Shown: in pieces, positions 54,701 through 62,452 of the stretch
Layout of the letters: the number at the start of each line of letters is the position of its first letter
Numbering within the stretch: the first letter of the stretch is position 1
Source of the DNA: Aerococcus mictus
GTDB taxonomy: Bacteria > Bacillota > Bacilli > Lactobacillales > Aerococcaceae
NCBI RefSeq assembly: GCF_003286595.3
Contig: NZ_CP132985.1
Location: 248,001 to 312,000 of the forward strand
DNA length: 64,000 nt
Reading direction: 5' to 3'
Program-made: the position numbers and the translations under genes
Notes under the pieces: generated by a model
The model's input: only the letters and a program-made list of their open reading frames with translations
Databases searched by the model: none
Told to the model about the DNA's origin: nothing

Positions 54701-55900
54701 CAATCGGCGGATGACAAGGATTTCTATGTAACCTTTAATGGTAAAAAGTATAAGGCTTTTGGAAAGGGGCTCCAAGCGGGACCTTATAATACTGGATCTG
54801 AAGGCTATGTTTTCAGTAAGGATAATATCTTAGGGGTGGATGACCATGGTGTAACCACCGAGCACCGAGAAGATGGCCATGCCCATACCCACTATATTGA
54901 ATTTGGCGAATTAAAGGGCTATGAACTTGCCCAAGTGGAAGAATGGATGGAAGAACAGGGGATAGCAGTTGAAAAAACTAAGAACCAAAGCCCTCAAATT
55001 GATCCAGAAAGTGTTGTGCCTGACAAGCGTGATGACCGCTACGTCTTCGAAGGTGAAAATGGCAAGGAATTTTATGTCTATCCATTTGAATTAAGACCGG
55101 AGCAAATTGCTGCAGTCGAAGCGGTCTTAGCTAGAAAAGCACTTGATCCTCAAGCAGTGATAAGCAAGGATGACGATGGTTACCACTTTAAAGTGAATGG
55201 AAAGTCCGTGGTCTACCCTGCTGAAGCTTTATCCGATTACCAAGTTGAAAAAATTGAACGGCAACTTTTCTTGAAGAATTTCCAAGCAGATAAGGTGCTT
55301 AGCCGCTTTTCACGGGGATACCTCTTCCAATTTGACCAAGGCAACCAGTACTTCAGTCAGTCTGAACTCTCAAAAGAACAAATTGCCGCGGTAGAAGAAG
55401 TCTTGCAGCAAAGAAATAGCAAGGCTCCAGATAATGAGCCGGCCACCGATTCAAAAGCGGCTGCCGAGCAAAAAAACGATGCTGAACGGATTGAAACGGC
55501 AAAAGAAGCCTTTCTAGCTTCTCATGGCTTTAACCCTGAAGAAGTAAAATCCAGAACTGCTGGAGGCTACATCTTTGAAATCTTCGGCACGGAATATAAG
55601 CTGACAGTCTATAAGCCAGAATCCGGACAAGCTAAAAAGGCCAGTGAATTAAGTCCTGACCAAGTTGCTGCAGTGGAAGCTGTGCTCAAATCCCGTGAGC
55701 AAGAAAGGGCCAAGTTAACTTCTGAAAGCAATCACAATCCGTCCTTAGATCATAGTGAGGACAAGAAAGGTCTAGCAGAAAATGTGCTTACTGAAGCAGT
55801 CAATTCAGAAAATACTGAAGCCGAAAAAATCGATGACCAACAAGTCTTGCCAGAAAATAGTGAGACCAACCTGCCCACTGCAATCCAAGCGACGGATTAA
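51734..55900 (+). CDS. Large histidine-triad (Pht family) surface protein
   Basis: 1388-residue exported protein related to streptococcal Pht proteins, which bind zinc at the surface and pass it to AdcAII-type receptors. N-terminal hydrophobic segment (7-29); a cysteine at 13 could be a poor lipobox. HxxHxH triads start at His82, 214, 352, 474, 602, 724, 797 and 937, with a variant HxxxxHxHxH at 1044-1053. Residues 60-150 are very close to the PhtD N-terminus. Low-complexity Q/K/S/P linkers join the modules (about 240-310, 385-440, 500-560, 635-680). Four further repeats at about 1100-1320 keep the fold-like pattern but lack the triad. GTG 51734 start. Co-transcribed with the zinc lipoprotein under Zur-type control. 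Confidence 0.92.
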   Translation: MEKKNIKQAILACSASALLLGGGYYWGYSQGHSGNESGINYVADQGLEKDGAEVKKLSHADDEIEAEQIVVKITDDGYVTSHGDHFHYYNGKVPYDAIISEELIMRDPNYKLRQEDIVNEVRDGYIIKVNGKYYLYLKDPNKAVNVRTKEEIEEQRKLHNVKEDGSHGGHAMTKAEAQAVQAAKAQGRYTTDDGYVFTVGSIVQDTGDAYICAHGDHFHYVPKADLSPAERAAAAAYMAGRSGTSQSGSAGPSHSSGQSIVSQRLNNSPYAGLVNGNNNWQNPQGASGQTSPQHQANQQSPQASQGQRPGLDGLLDQLYKLPMNQRHVESDGLVFDPVKVTKRNNFGYVLPHGDHFHIIPFNQLSDLEIAATEAYLKSGNYNYQAPKDHSKTTASNKKPQTGPQPEKKDQASPGQKEPAGQKNQDHGQGKKDQGKDLSPLEEARRQGRYTTDDGYIFTPESIVSDQGDGYICQHGDHFHYVPKDDLSANERAQAKAYLNKSSGQAGAEQEQTEKVIKPLDPVRPQVNKPGFKPSQIDHPQESEAQPQKDLNQSQANSQKTLEQMLDELYALPLKERHREGDGLLFDPMKVTRKTKFGYVHPHGDHHHVIPLQELSALEIAATEAHLNNPSYIYQAGKTDQESKPSDSHGEEINSQADESKKPASQLENSQEEKDQDKVNFLALAQKIAKSAKGKDHKTYTTDDGYRFSPESIVEYDSKGFITQHGDHSHYVPFADLDDEEIRQAQDYVNSGKKVIKFVEASQDSADEIDKKLSLIALESGINKADLKVTGNKVIVPHGNHSHLKNLSDYPSYLRASDFSTVEEYKDYILGLKLSQFKLAHGLQDKEVLRDGDQLFAVLADKTIAKKLDEITLPIDYETVSFSSSKNDQDEKKEEIVAEQPQATPIPEGLFTPQQLAAVNIQMAYPEREENGAFLVYHIDHWHKIENIHLNAWFNQDKEKIEKAKASMRYLIAHPEAKMPPKNGFGVPHNQSADDKDFYVTFNGKKYKAFGKGLQAGPYNTGSEGYVFSKDNILGVDDHGVTTEHREDGHAHTHYIEFGELKGYELAQVEEWMEEQGIAVEKTKNQSPQIDPESVVPDKRDDRYVFEGENGKEFYVYPFELRPEQIAAVEAVLARKALDPQAVISKDDDGYHFKVNGKSVVYPAEALSDYQVEKIERQLFLKNFQADKVLSRFSRGYLFQFDQGNQYFSQSELSKEQIAAVEEVLQQRNSKAPDNEPATDSKAAAEQKNDAERIETAKEAFLASHGFNPEEVKSRTAGGYIFEIFGTEYKLTVYKPESGQAKKASELSPDQVAAVEAVLKSREQERAKLTSESNHNPSLDHSEDKKGLAENVLTEAVNSENTEAEKIDDQQVLPENSETNLPTAIQATD

Positions 55901-55982
55901 ACAGTGAAAACTCAGGTGATTTGATAAATTCAGTCATCTTATCTTAAAGAAATTTATTGAAGATAAGCTACTAAGATAAGGC

Positions 55983-56036
55983 ACTCCCTCTAAAGTTAAC
56001 TTGAAACAAGCTAAAAACTTTAGGGGGAGTTTTTTC
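55983..56036 (+). terminator. Terminator of the zinc operon
   Basis: A 15-bp stem (55983-55997 with 56016-56030, one G-U pair) followed by TTTTTT. Confidence 0.85.
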
Positions 56037-56139
56037 TTGGCCCTTGGCTTATCAACCGCTTTCATTATCAGTTAAATTTGCTATAATAAGCTCTGGTAAG
56101 ATTTATTAAATATGAATTGTCATGAGAGGAAGGAAAACA

Positions 56140-57153
56140 ATGATTTTTGTAGATAATAATAATCACTACGATGCTTCGGTTAATATTGCCTTGGAGACCT
56201 ATTTAGTTGAAAACCGCCTAGTCGATGAACCCATCCTACTATTTTATATCAATGATCCTTCAATTATTATTGGACGCAACCAAAATACCTATGAAGAGAT
56301 TAACCAACGTTATGTGGATGAGCATAATATCCAAGTGGTTCGTCGCATGTCTGGTGGGGGAGCAGTTTATCATGACCGGGGTAACTTTTCCTTCTGCTTT
56401 ATTAAAGATGATGATGGCAGTTTCCGTGACTTTGCTTCCTTTACTAAACCGGTTATCGATGCCCTCCACAAGATGGGGGTAGAAGGCGCTGCCCTAAAGG
56501 GTCGTAATGACTTAGTGATTGGCGACCAAAAATTTTCCGGTAACGCTATGTACGCTAAGGACGGTCGGATGACTGCCCACGGAACCATTTTATTTGATGC
56601 TGACCTGAATGAGGTTAACAATGCCCTGAAACCCCGTAAAGAAAAATTCGAATCTAAAGGGATTAAGTCGGTTCGCTCACGGGTAACCAATATCAAACCC
56701 TTTGTCGACGAAGAGTATAAGAACCTTTCCACAGAAGAGTTTCGTGACCGGATTCTACTAGAAATCTTTGGGGTTGAAAGTCGTGAAGAAGTCCCTGAGC
56801 TAAAATTAACCCCTGAAATTTGGCAAGGGGTCATGGATTTACGGGCTGAACGGATGGGAAACTGGAATTGGAATTATGGCCAATCCCCTGACTTTGATAT
56901 TCAAGCCTCGCATAAATTTCCCTTCGGATTTGTGGACTTGCGTTTAAATGTTTCTAAGGGACTCATTAGTCAAGCGAAGATCTACGGGGACTTCTTCGGC
57001 CTAGGAGAAATTTCTGATGTGGAAGAAAGCTTGGAGGGAGTTAAATACGACCGTCAAGCCATGATTGATGCTCTAAGCGATTTAGATTTAAATAAATACC
57101 TCGGTGATATCAGTGCGGAAGAATTAGTGGATATTGTTTTCCAAAAAGCCTAG
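56140..57153 (+). CDS. lplA: Lipoate--protein ligase
   Basis: Attaches free lipoate to E2 and GcvH proteins through lipoyl-AMP. Family motifs RRMSGGGAVYHDRGNFSFCF (near residue 70), KGRNDLVIGDQKFSGNAMY with the catalytic lysine, and HGTILFDADL; C-terminal accessory domain from about 250. 337 residues from ATG 56140; the upstream in-frame ATG (56122) overlaps the GAGGAAGG binding site. Single gene with its own terminator. Confidence 0.93.
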   Translation: MIFVDNNNHYDASVNIALETYLVENRLVDEPILLFYINDPSIIIGRNQNTYEEINQRYVDEHNIQVVRRMSGGGAVYHDRGNFSFCFIKDDDGSFRDFASFTKPVIDALHKMGVEGAALKGRNDLVIGDQKFSGNAMYAKDGRMTAHGTILFDADLNEVNNALKPRKEKFESKGIKSVRSRVTNIKPFVDEEYKNLSTEEFRDRILLEIFGVESREEVPELKLTPEIWQGVMDLRAERMGNWNWNYGQSPDFDIQASHKFPFGFVDLRLNVSKGLISQAKIYGDFFGLGEISDVEESLEGVKYDRQAMIDALSDLDLNKYLGDISAEELVDIVFQKA

Positions 57154-57243
57154 AAAAATCCTCCTTGGGGATATTTTGAGGAAAAACTCTAAAACTGTCT
57201 GTATGAGAGAGCAGTCTGTGGATAAAAACTGAATAACAATAAG

Positions 57244-57313
57244 GGAGCTGTAACCAAGTGGAAAAATCCTGCCTAAGCAATAGAAAAGCAGGCCCCAGTC
57301 ACAGCTCCTTTTT
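57244..57313 (+). terminator. Terminator after lplA
   Basis: GGAGCTGT (57244-57251) pairs with ACAGCTCC (57301-57308), with an inner CCTGC/GCAGG hairpin, then TTTTT. Confidence 0.8.
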
Positions 57314-57426
57314 GTCTGTTTCCATTTCTTTAGAAAGTCTTTAGAATTGCTTGGGAATCTATTGAGAAGCGGCTGGCATAATAAACAGTGTCAAGAAGAG
57401 ATCAGATATGAAAGTGAGGGATTAGC

Positions 57427-58347
57427 ATGGAAGAAGTGCTAAGAGTTGACCAGCTGACCAAGACTTATGGCAAGCAAGTAGCCTTAGACCAAGTGTCTTT
57501 AAGTCTTAAGGCAGGAGAAATTTATGGCTTAATTGGCCGCAATGGAGCAGGGAAAACCACCCTGCTCAAAGCGATAGTCCGTTTGATCAAACCAAGCTCG
57601 GGTAAAGTGTCCTTGTTCCATTCAGGAAGTAGCCGGGAGTGGACCAAGGCCTTGGAACGCACTGGGGCAGTCATTGAAAGTCCCGTGGCCTATGACGCCT
57701 TAACTGCAGAGCAAAATTTACATTATTATTGTAAATTACGTGGGGTTGTGGATGAAGACCGGGTGGTAAAGGAAACCTTAGACTTGGTTGGCCTGACCCA
57801 AGACCGCAAGAAAGCCTATAAATCCTTTTCCATGGGGATGAAACAAAAATTAGGCATTGGGATTGCCTTATTAACCCAGCCTGACCTACTCATCCTCGAT
57901 GAGCCCATCAATGGCTTAGACCCAATTGCCATCAGCCATTTCCGTCAATTAGTTAAACGGCTAAGCCAGGAAAAGCAAATGACTATTATCATTTCTAGTC
58001 ATATTCTTTCTGAACTTTATCAAACAGCTAGCCGCTTCGGCTTCATTAACCAGGGGCGACTTATCCAAGAAATGACTAAAGAGGAATTTGAGCAAATGAA
58101 CCGGGAGTATATTGTCTTACAAACTAGTCAAGTGCCCCAGGCCAGCCGCTTATTGTCTGAACAAGGGCAATCGAATTTTAAAGTGGTGGATGAAGAAACC
58201 ATTCACATTTTTACTTCTGACCAAAAGATTCAGCCCTACATCCAGCTATTTAGTCAAGCAGATGTGCCTATCGATGCCATTTATTTTTCGCACAAAAACT
58301 TAGAAGATTATTTCACCGGAATTGTCGAAGAGAAAGGAGACCAATAG
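57427..58347 (+). CDS. ABC transporter ATPase, BcrA/lantibiotic-immunity type
   Basis: ATP-binding subunit of an ABC-2 exporter. Walker A GLIGRNGAGKTTLLKAI, signature SFSMGMKQKLGIGIAL, Walker B LLILDEPINGLDP, and a C-terminal extension (about 220-306) common in BcrA-like ATPases. 306 residues. The permease gene follows 3 bases later. It faces a two-component system on the opposite strand, an arrangement known from antibiotic-peptide resistance modules, but the cargo is not known. Confidence 0.9.
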   Translation: MEEVLRVDQLTKTYGKQVALDQVSLSLKAGEIYGLIGRNGAGKTTLLKAIVRLIKPSSGKVSLFHSGSSREWTKALERTGAVIESPVAYDALTAEQNLHYYCKLRGVVDEDRVVKETLDLVGLTQDRKKAYKSFSMGMKQKLGIGIALLTQPDLLILDEPINGLDPIAISHFRQLVKRLSQEKQMTIIISSHILSELYQTASRFGFINQGRLIQEMTKEEFEQMNREYIVLQTSQVPQASRLLSEQGQSNFKVVDEETIHIFTSDQKIQPYIQLFSQADVPIDAIYFSHKNLEDYFTGIVEEKGDQ

Positions 58348-58350
58348 ACC

Positions 58351-59130
58351 ATGTTAAGAGCAGATTTTTATCGATTATTTCATAGCAAGGGCTTTTATAT
58401 TACCCAGCTGGTTTTGATTCTGGTGGTCGCCTTTTGTGTTTGGGATAAGGGTGTTTTTTCGATGACTGTTAGTGAGCAAAATGCTCAGGAAATCGCCCAA
58501 AGAACCGAAGTGATCCAAGAAATGGCCTGGACTAGTCATCAAGCCCTTATGGCGATGTCAACCATGGCAGCCTTTCTAATCTATTTCTCTCTCCCGCTCT
58601 TTTATATGACTGTGGGCGCTGATTTGAATAGTGGCACCTTAAAGAATATTATTAGTAGCGGGATGTCTAGGACTCATTACTTCTTTTCCAAGTATAGTGT
58701 TTTCCTTATGGTGACAGCCCTGCAATTCATCTTCTATTACGGAACGACCTACCTGGTAGCAGGATTTACGAATGGCTTTGATCCCTTAAACTTAGAGTGG
58801 CTTGGTAATTTTATCAGGGTATTCTTGGTGCAGTACCTCTCCCTCCAAGGAGTCTTTGCGGTAACGATGCTGGTGATTTTCCTAACTCTTTCCAATGTGT
58901 GGAGTATCTTAGCGACTATCGTTGTGCCCTTGGTACTAACGGTCGTTCAGATTGTTTACTTTGCTGAAAGTAAAATTTTAGCCTACCTGAATTTCCAAAG
59001 TATGCTTAACCAGGCTGGCGCCTTAACTTTGGATAGTGAATTTTTCTTACAATTTACCCCCTTAGCTCTCTTAGTGATTGCAGTCTGCCTTTTAATCGCC
59101 TTAATGTCATTTAAACAGCGCGATTTCTAA
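58351..59130 (+). CDS. ABC-2 type permease, BcrB-like
   Basis: Membrane partner of the preceding ATPase: 259 residues with about six hydrophobic helices (first at about 15-32), starting MLRADFYRLFHSKGFYITQ as is typical of small lantibiotic-immunity or bacitracin-export permeases. Ends in the shared terminator with the kinase gene. Confidence 0.85.
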   Translation: MLRADFYRLFHSKGFYITQLVLILVVAFCVWDKGVFSMTVSEQNAQEIAQRTEVIQEMAWTSHQALMAMSTMAAFLIYFSLPLFYMTVGADLNSGTLKNIISSGMSRTHYFFSKYSVFLMVTALQFIFYYGTTYLVAGFTNGFDPLNLEWLGNFIRVFLVQYLSLQGVFAVTMLVIFLTLSNVWSILATIVVPLVLTVVQIVYFAESKILAYLNFQSMLNQAGALTLDSEFFLQFTPLALLVIAVCLLIALMSFKQRDF

Positions 59131-59155
59131 AATTAGCCATTTAATAGTAATGAAA

Positions 59156-59210
59156 AACCGACCTCGTTGACTTAGAATAAGCCTCTAAGTCTGGAGGTCG
59201 GTTATTTTTT
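59156..59210. terminator. Bidirectional terminator between permease and kinase genes
   Basis: AACCGACCT (59156-59164) pairs with AGGTCGGTT (59195-59203), with inner CTTAGA/TCTAAG pairing and T or A runs on both sides. Confidence 0.8.
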
Positions 59211-60105
59211 AATCTTTAAGTTGACTGACTGGCCAAGTGAGTTGGCTGGTGAAGCGGCCGTTTTGGTAGGTCATGGTCAGTTGGCCCTTAGTGAGATCAA
59301 CTAATTCTTGGATGATAAACAAGCCCAAGCCCGAAGAAAGTTGGTCGTTGGCAAGGTTTTCTGCGTAGAAGCGCTTGGTTAATTGGTCTAAATGTTGGAC
59401 GGCTTGCTGACTTTGATTTGACAGAGTCAAGCGGACCTCATCCTGGTCTTTTTTGACTTGGATATTTAATGTGGAGTGCCCGTGCTTAATCACATTACCC
59501 AGTAAATTATCCAGGATCCGGTTCAATAGGTCTGGGTTATTGTCAATATAGCAAGCTTCTTCAATAGCTAAGTGAATTTGAAAATCATCATTAAGCCGGT
59601 CGTAGTAATGGAGTAAGTTTTCCTTTACCGCTTGGCTAAGGTTTACTGGCTCAAACTTCACTTGGACTTGACCTTCGATAAGTTTTTGATAGCTAAGTAA
59701 TTCTTCTAAGCGGTGGGCTACTTGGCTGAGATGTTGGTTGATTTTCAGTAGCTTTTCTTTTTCAATCGAGTCTAAACTGCCTCCTGAATCTAAGAGCTGC
59801 TGGCAGTAGCCGCTGGTAACGGTGAGAGGAGTCCTGATATCATGGGCAATATTATGGATGGCTTGGTCGAGACTATTCTTTTCTTGGAGGTTTTTAATCC
59901 GCAAAGTTTGTAAGTCATCGAAGAGTTGGTTGGCCTGCCTAATTACTTGGTGGAGGCCCTTATCATTCAGGGAACTGGTGAGTAGGCGGTTAGATTGTTC
60001 TTCTCTTCGGTAGGCCATGTCCTGGCTTAAGTCCTGCAGAGCCTTTTTCATTTTCAGATAGCGGTAGAGCAAGAATAAAGATAAGATGCAAAGTAGCAGG
60101 GTCAA
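59209..60105 (-). CDS. Small sensor histidine kinase
   Basis: Kinase of about 298 residues with one N-terminal membrane helix and no extracellular sensor domain, like the intramembrane-type kinases that serve peptide-antibiotic transporters. HisKA motif HNIAHDIRTPLTVTSGYCQQLL, N box LLNRILDNLLGNVIKHG, G2 SSGLGLFIIQELV. The best start is TTG 60105, which overlaps the regulator's stop (TTGA) and has AAGGGGGG 7-8 bases upstream; a TTG at 60144 is an alternative. Faces the ABC exporter. Confidence 0.85.
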   Translation of the reverse strand: MTLLLCILSLFLLYRYLKMKKALQDLSQDMAYRREEQSNRLLTSSLNDKGLHQVIRQANQLFDDLQTLRIKNLQEKNSLDQAIHNIAHDIRTPLTVTSGYCQQLLDSGGSLDSIEKEKLLKINQHLSQVAHRLEELLSYQKLIEGQVQVKFEPVNLSQAVKENLLHYYDRLNDDFQIHLAIEEACYIDNNPDLLNRILDNLLGNVIKHGHSTLNIQVKKDQDEVRLTLSNQSQQAVQHLDQLTKRFYAENLANDQLSSGLGLFIIQELVDLTKGQLTMTYQNGRFTSQLTWPVSQLKD

Positions 60106-60794
60106 TCCTGGTCCCCCCTTGCTAGTCTGACGCCAATCCCCCAAATGGTTTCAATGTAGTCCTGGCTAGGGTCTAATTGACTCAATTTCTTACGCAGATT
60201 GGAGAGGTGGGTGTTTAAGGTGTTGTCCTCGGCGATATATTGCGCCTGCCAGATGGATTCATAGAGTCGCTCCTTGGTGAAAATTTGCTTGGGGTGGTTG
60301 AGCAATTTGTGGAAGATCTTGGCTTCGATTTTAGTTAGTCGGATAGCTTTTTGGTCGGTATAGATAAGGAACTGCTTAGGATCAAAGTGGATGGCTTGAA
60401 AGTCAATGACTTGGTCTGACTGATCTTTAGTCTGCTGGTGGCTTTGCCGCAATTGAACCGTAATTCGGGCTAAGACTTCTTTATTATTAAAAGGCTTAGT
60501 GATGTAGTCATTGGCTCCTTTTAAGAGGTAGTCACTGACCAGGTCTTTGTCCCCCAGGGCTGTCAGCATGATGACCGGGATTTGGCTTTTTTGACGAATA
60601 TAGTCTAGGACTTCGTCGCCTTTCATGCCGGGAAGGAGGATATCTAGGAGGACTAGGTCAATGTCCTCTTGGTCAAAGAGTCGGATGGCTTCAGTTCCGG
60701 AAAAAGCTTGTTGGATTTGGTAATCCTGACTCAGGAGGTCTTTAAGCATTGTATTAATGTCATCATTATCTTCCACAATCATGATTTGTTTCAT
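60102..60794 (-). CDS. Response regulator, OmpR family
   Basis: 230 residues. Receiver domain with VEDNDD, phospho-acceptor Asp in LVLLDILLPGMKG, Lys in ITKPFNNKE; C-terminal winged helix (KERLYESIWQAQYIAEDNTLNTHLSNLRKKL). Translationally coupled to the kinase. The promoter upstream at about 60830 on the minus strand was not clearly identified. Likely target: the adjacent ABC exporter. Confidence 0.9.
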   Translation of the reverse strand: MKQIMIVEDNDDINTMLKDLLSQDYQIQQAFSGTEAIRLFDQEDIDLVLLDILLPGMKGDEVLDYIRQKSQIPVIMLTALGDKDLVSDYLLKGANDYITKPFNNKEVLARITVQLRQSHQQTKDQSDQVIDFQAIHFDPKQFLIYTDQKAIRLTKIEAKIFHKLLNHPKQIFTKERLYESIWQAQYIAEDNTLNTHLSNLRKKLSQLDPSQDYIETIWGIGVRLARGDQD

Positions 60795-60906
60795 GCAACC
60801 ACGCCTTTCACTTGATTTTTACCAGTATTGTAACATGGACTAGGCGGATTATTCTCTTATTTATCGGACGAAGTTTATAATAAAGCTAGAAAGAGAAGTG
60901 ATGACC

Positions 60907-61206
60907 ATGTCTTTAACCCTAGCTCAAAGAGAAGAAACTAAACAGGCGCTTATAACAGCCTTCAATAAGACTGGCTTAAGCAAGCAGGAACTGGCTGAGG
61001 CTTTGGAAACCAGTGAAAGTTACTTGGACCAGGTCTTTCAATTAAAAGGACAACGCTTGGAAGATGCCTGGATCTTAAAAAATTATCTCAATACTTATTT
61101 AAGTGAACACGGCCAAGAACCGGTGCCTTTTCAAGCCTTGGGTGGCGATTACCATGCCTATTGGTTCTTGGATGCTAAGCTGATTGATCGCGGTCTATTA
61201 AAGTAA
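60907..61206 (+). CDS. DUF2316 family protein
   Basis: About 99 residues, with an HTH-like N-terminal half (NKTGLSKQELAEALETSESYLDQVF) and the family's conserved RLEDAWILKNYL and GGDYHAYWFLDAKLIDRG segments. Function unknown; the HTH suggests DNA binding. The start is ATG 60907 or 60901; binding site AGAGAAG. Divergent from the two-component system. Confidence 0.85.
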   Translation: MSLTLAQREETKQALITAFNKTGLSKQELAEALETSESYLDQVFQLKGQRLEDAWILKNYLNTYLSEHGQEPVPFQALGGDYHAYWFLDAKLIDRGLLK

Positions 61207-61276
61207 AAAAGCATCCCCATAATCTCAGAGCTGCTTATTCGGTCAGCAGGTCTAAGACAAGTGAGAATGCTTATTG
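61206..61276 (-). terminator. Probable terminator of the GST-like gene
   Basis: On the minus strand AAGCAT..TCTCA pairs with TGAGA..ATGCTT, ending in TTTTTT at 61206-61211. The stem has an unpaired stretch. Confidence 0.5.
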
Positions 61277-61291
61277 CAATAATTTCAATCT

Positions 61292-62257
61292 TTATTCATT
61301 AGGAAGTGACCAGTCTAAATCAGGCCCAAGCGGTACGATGCCGTTAGGGTTAATGGTCGGATGGCTGGTGTAGTAGTGTTCCTTAATATGGGAGAAGTTC
61401 ACCGTTTCTTTGACGCCCGGCCATTGATAAAGTTTACGGGTGTAGAGCCAGAGGGCAGGGTAGTCGGTTAGGTTTCTAATATTACATTTGAAGTGGCCGT
61501 AATAGACGGAATCAAAACGAACCAAGGTGGTGAAGAGGCGCCAATCGGCTTCAGTGATTTGGTCTCCAACCAGGTAATCCTCTTGGCTTAAGTGGTCCTC
61601 TAAGCGATCCAATTCCTTAAATAGTTGGTCCACTTCTTCTTCATAGACGGATTGTTTAGTCGCGAAGCCCGCCTTGTAGACCCCATTATTAACCTTAGGA
61701 TAAATTTCATCATTCCATTGGTCGATTTCATCGCGCAAGTTTTCCGGGTAGTAGTCGCCTGCTTTGGCGCCAATATCGTCAAAGGCTTGGTTAAACATCC
61801 GCATGATTTCGGAAGACTCGTTATTAACAATGGTATCGGTTTTCTTATCGTAGAGGACGGGAACCGTGACCCGACCGCTATAATTAGGGTCAACATGGGT
61901 ATAGATTTGATAGAGATAGTCAGCGTCAAAGAGTGGATCTTTGATGACGCCATCTGCTTCTTCAAAGGTCCAGCCATTTTCACCCATATGGGGATGGACA
62001 ACCGAGATTGAAACCATATCTTCTAGTCCCTTGAGTGCCCGCATAATGAGGGTACGGCTAGCCCAGGGGCAGGCATAGGACACATAGAGGTGGTAGCGGC
62101 CGGCTTCTGCCTTAAAACCGCCTTCACCTGTAGGCCCGGGTGAGCCGTCTTTAGTAATCCAGTTTCTAAATTGGGAATCTTTGCGGACAAAGTGGCCCCC
62201 AGTACTCTCGGTATCGTACCACTTGTCATACCATTTACCGTCAACTAATAATCCCAT
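61292..62257 (-). CDS. Glutathionyl-hydroquinone reductase-like protein (Xi-class GST)
   Basis: Related to E. coli YqjG and yeast Ecm4, which reduce glutathionyl-hydroquinones. The thioredoxin-like N-terminal half carries the Cys active site in SYACPWASRTLIMRALKG, and the characteristic PVLYDKKTDTIVNNESSEIMRMFN and GDQITEADWRLFTTLVRFDSVYYGHFKCN segments follow. 321 residues, normal. It implies glutathione or a similar thiol in the cell, which is not universal in this group. Divergent from the CofE-like gene. Confidence 0.9.
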   Translation of the reverse strand: MGLLVDGKWYDKWYDTESTGGHFVRKDSQFRNWITKDGSPGPTGEGGFKAEAGRYHLYVSYACPWASRTLIMRALKGLEDMVSISVVHPHMGENGWTFEEADGVIKDPLFDADYLYQIYTHVDPNYSGRVTVPVLYDKKTDTIVNNESSEIMRMFNQAFDDIGAKAGDYYPENLRDEIDQWNDEIYPKVNNGVYKAGFATKQSVYEEEVDQLFKELDRLEDHLSQEDYLVGDQITEADWRLFTTLVRFDSVYYGHFKCNIRNLTDYPALWLYTRKLYQWPGVKETVNFSHIKEHYYTSHPTINPNGIVPLGPDLDWSLPNE

Positions 62258-62452
62258 CGATTAATCGCTCCTTTTACTTGTCTTTAGGTCATATAAGCTT
62301 CTTATTTACTATATAAGACCAATCCTTAAATGAAAAATGATTTGCTCCTTTTTCTTGTATGGGTAAAAGACCAAGAAATGATTTAATGTCAGAGAAAATA
62401 ATGGTAAAATGTTCAGGTACTCAAAGTAATTTAATTAAAAAGGATGATGAAT

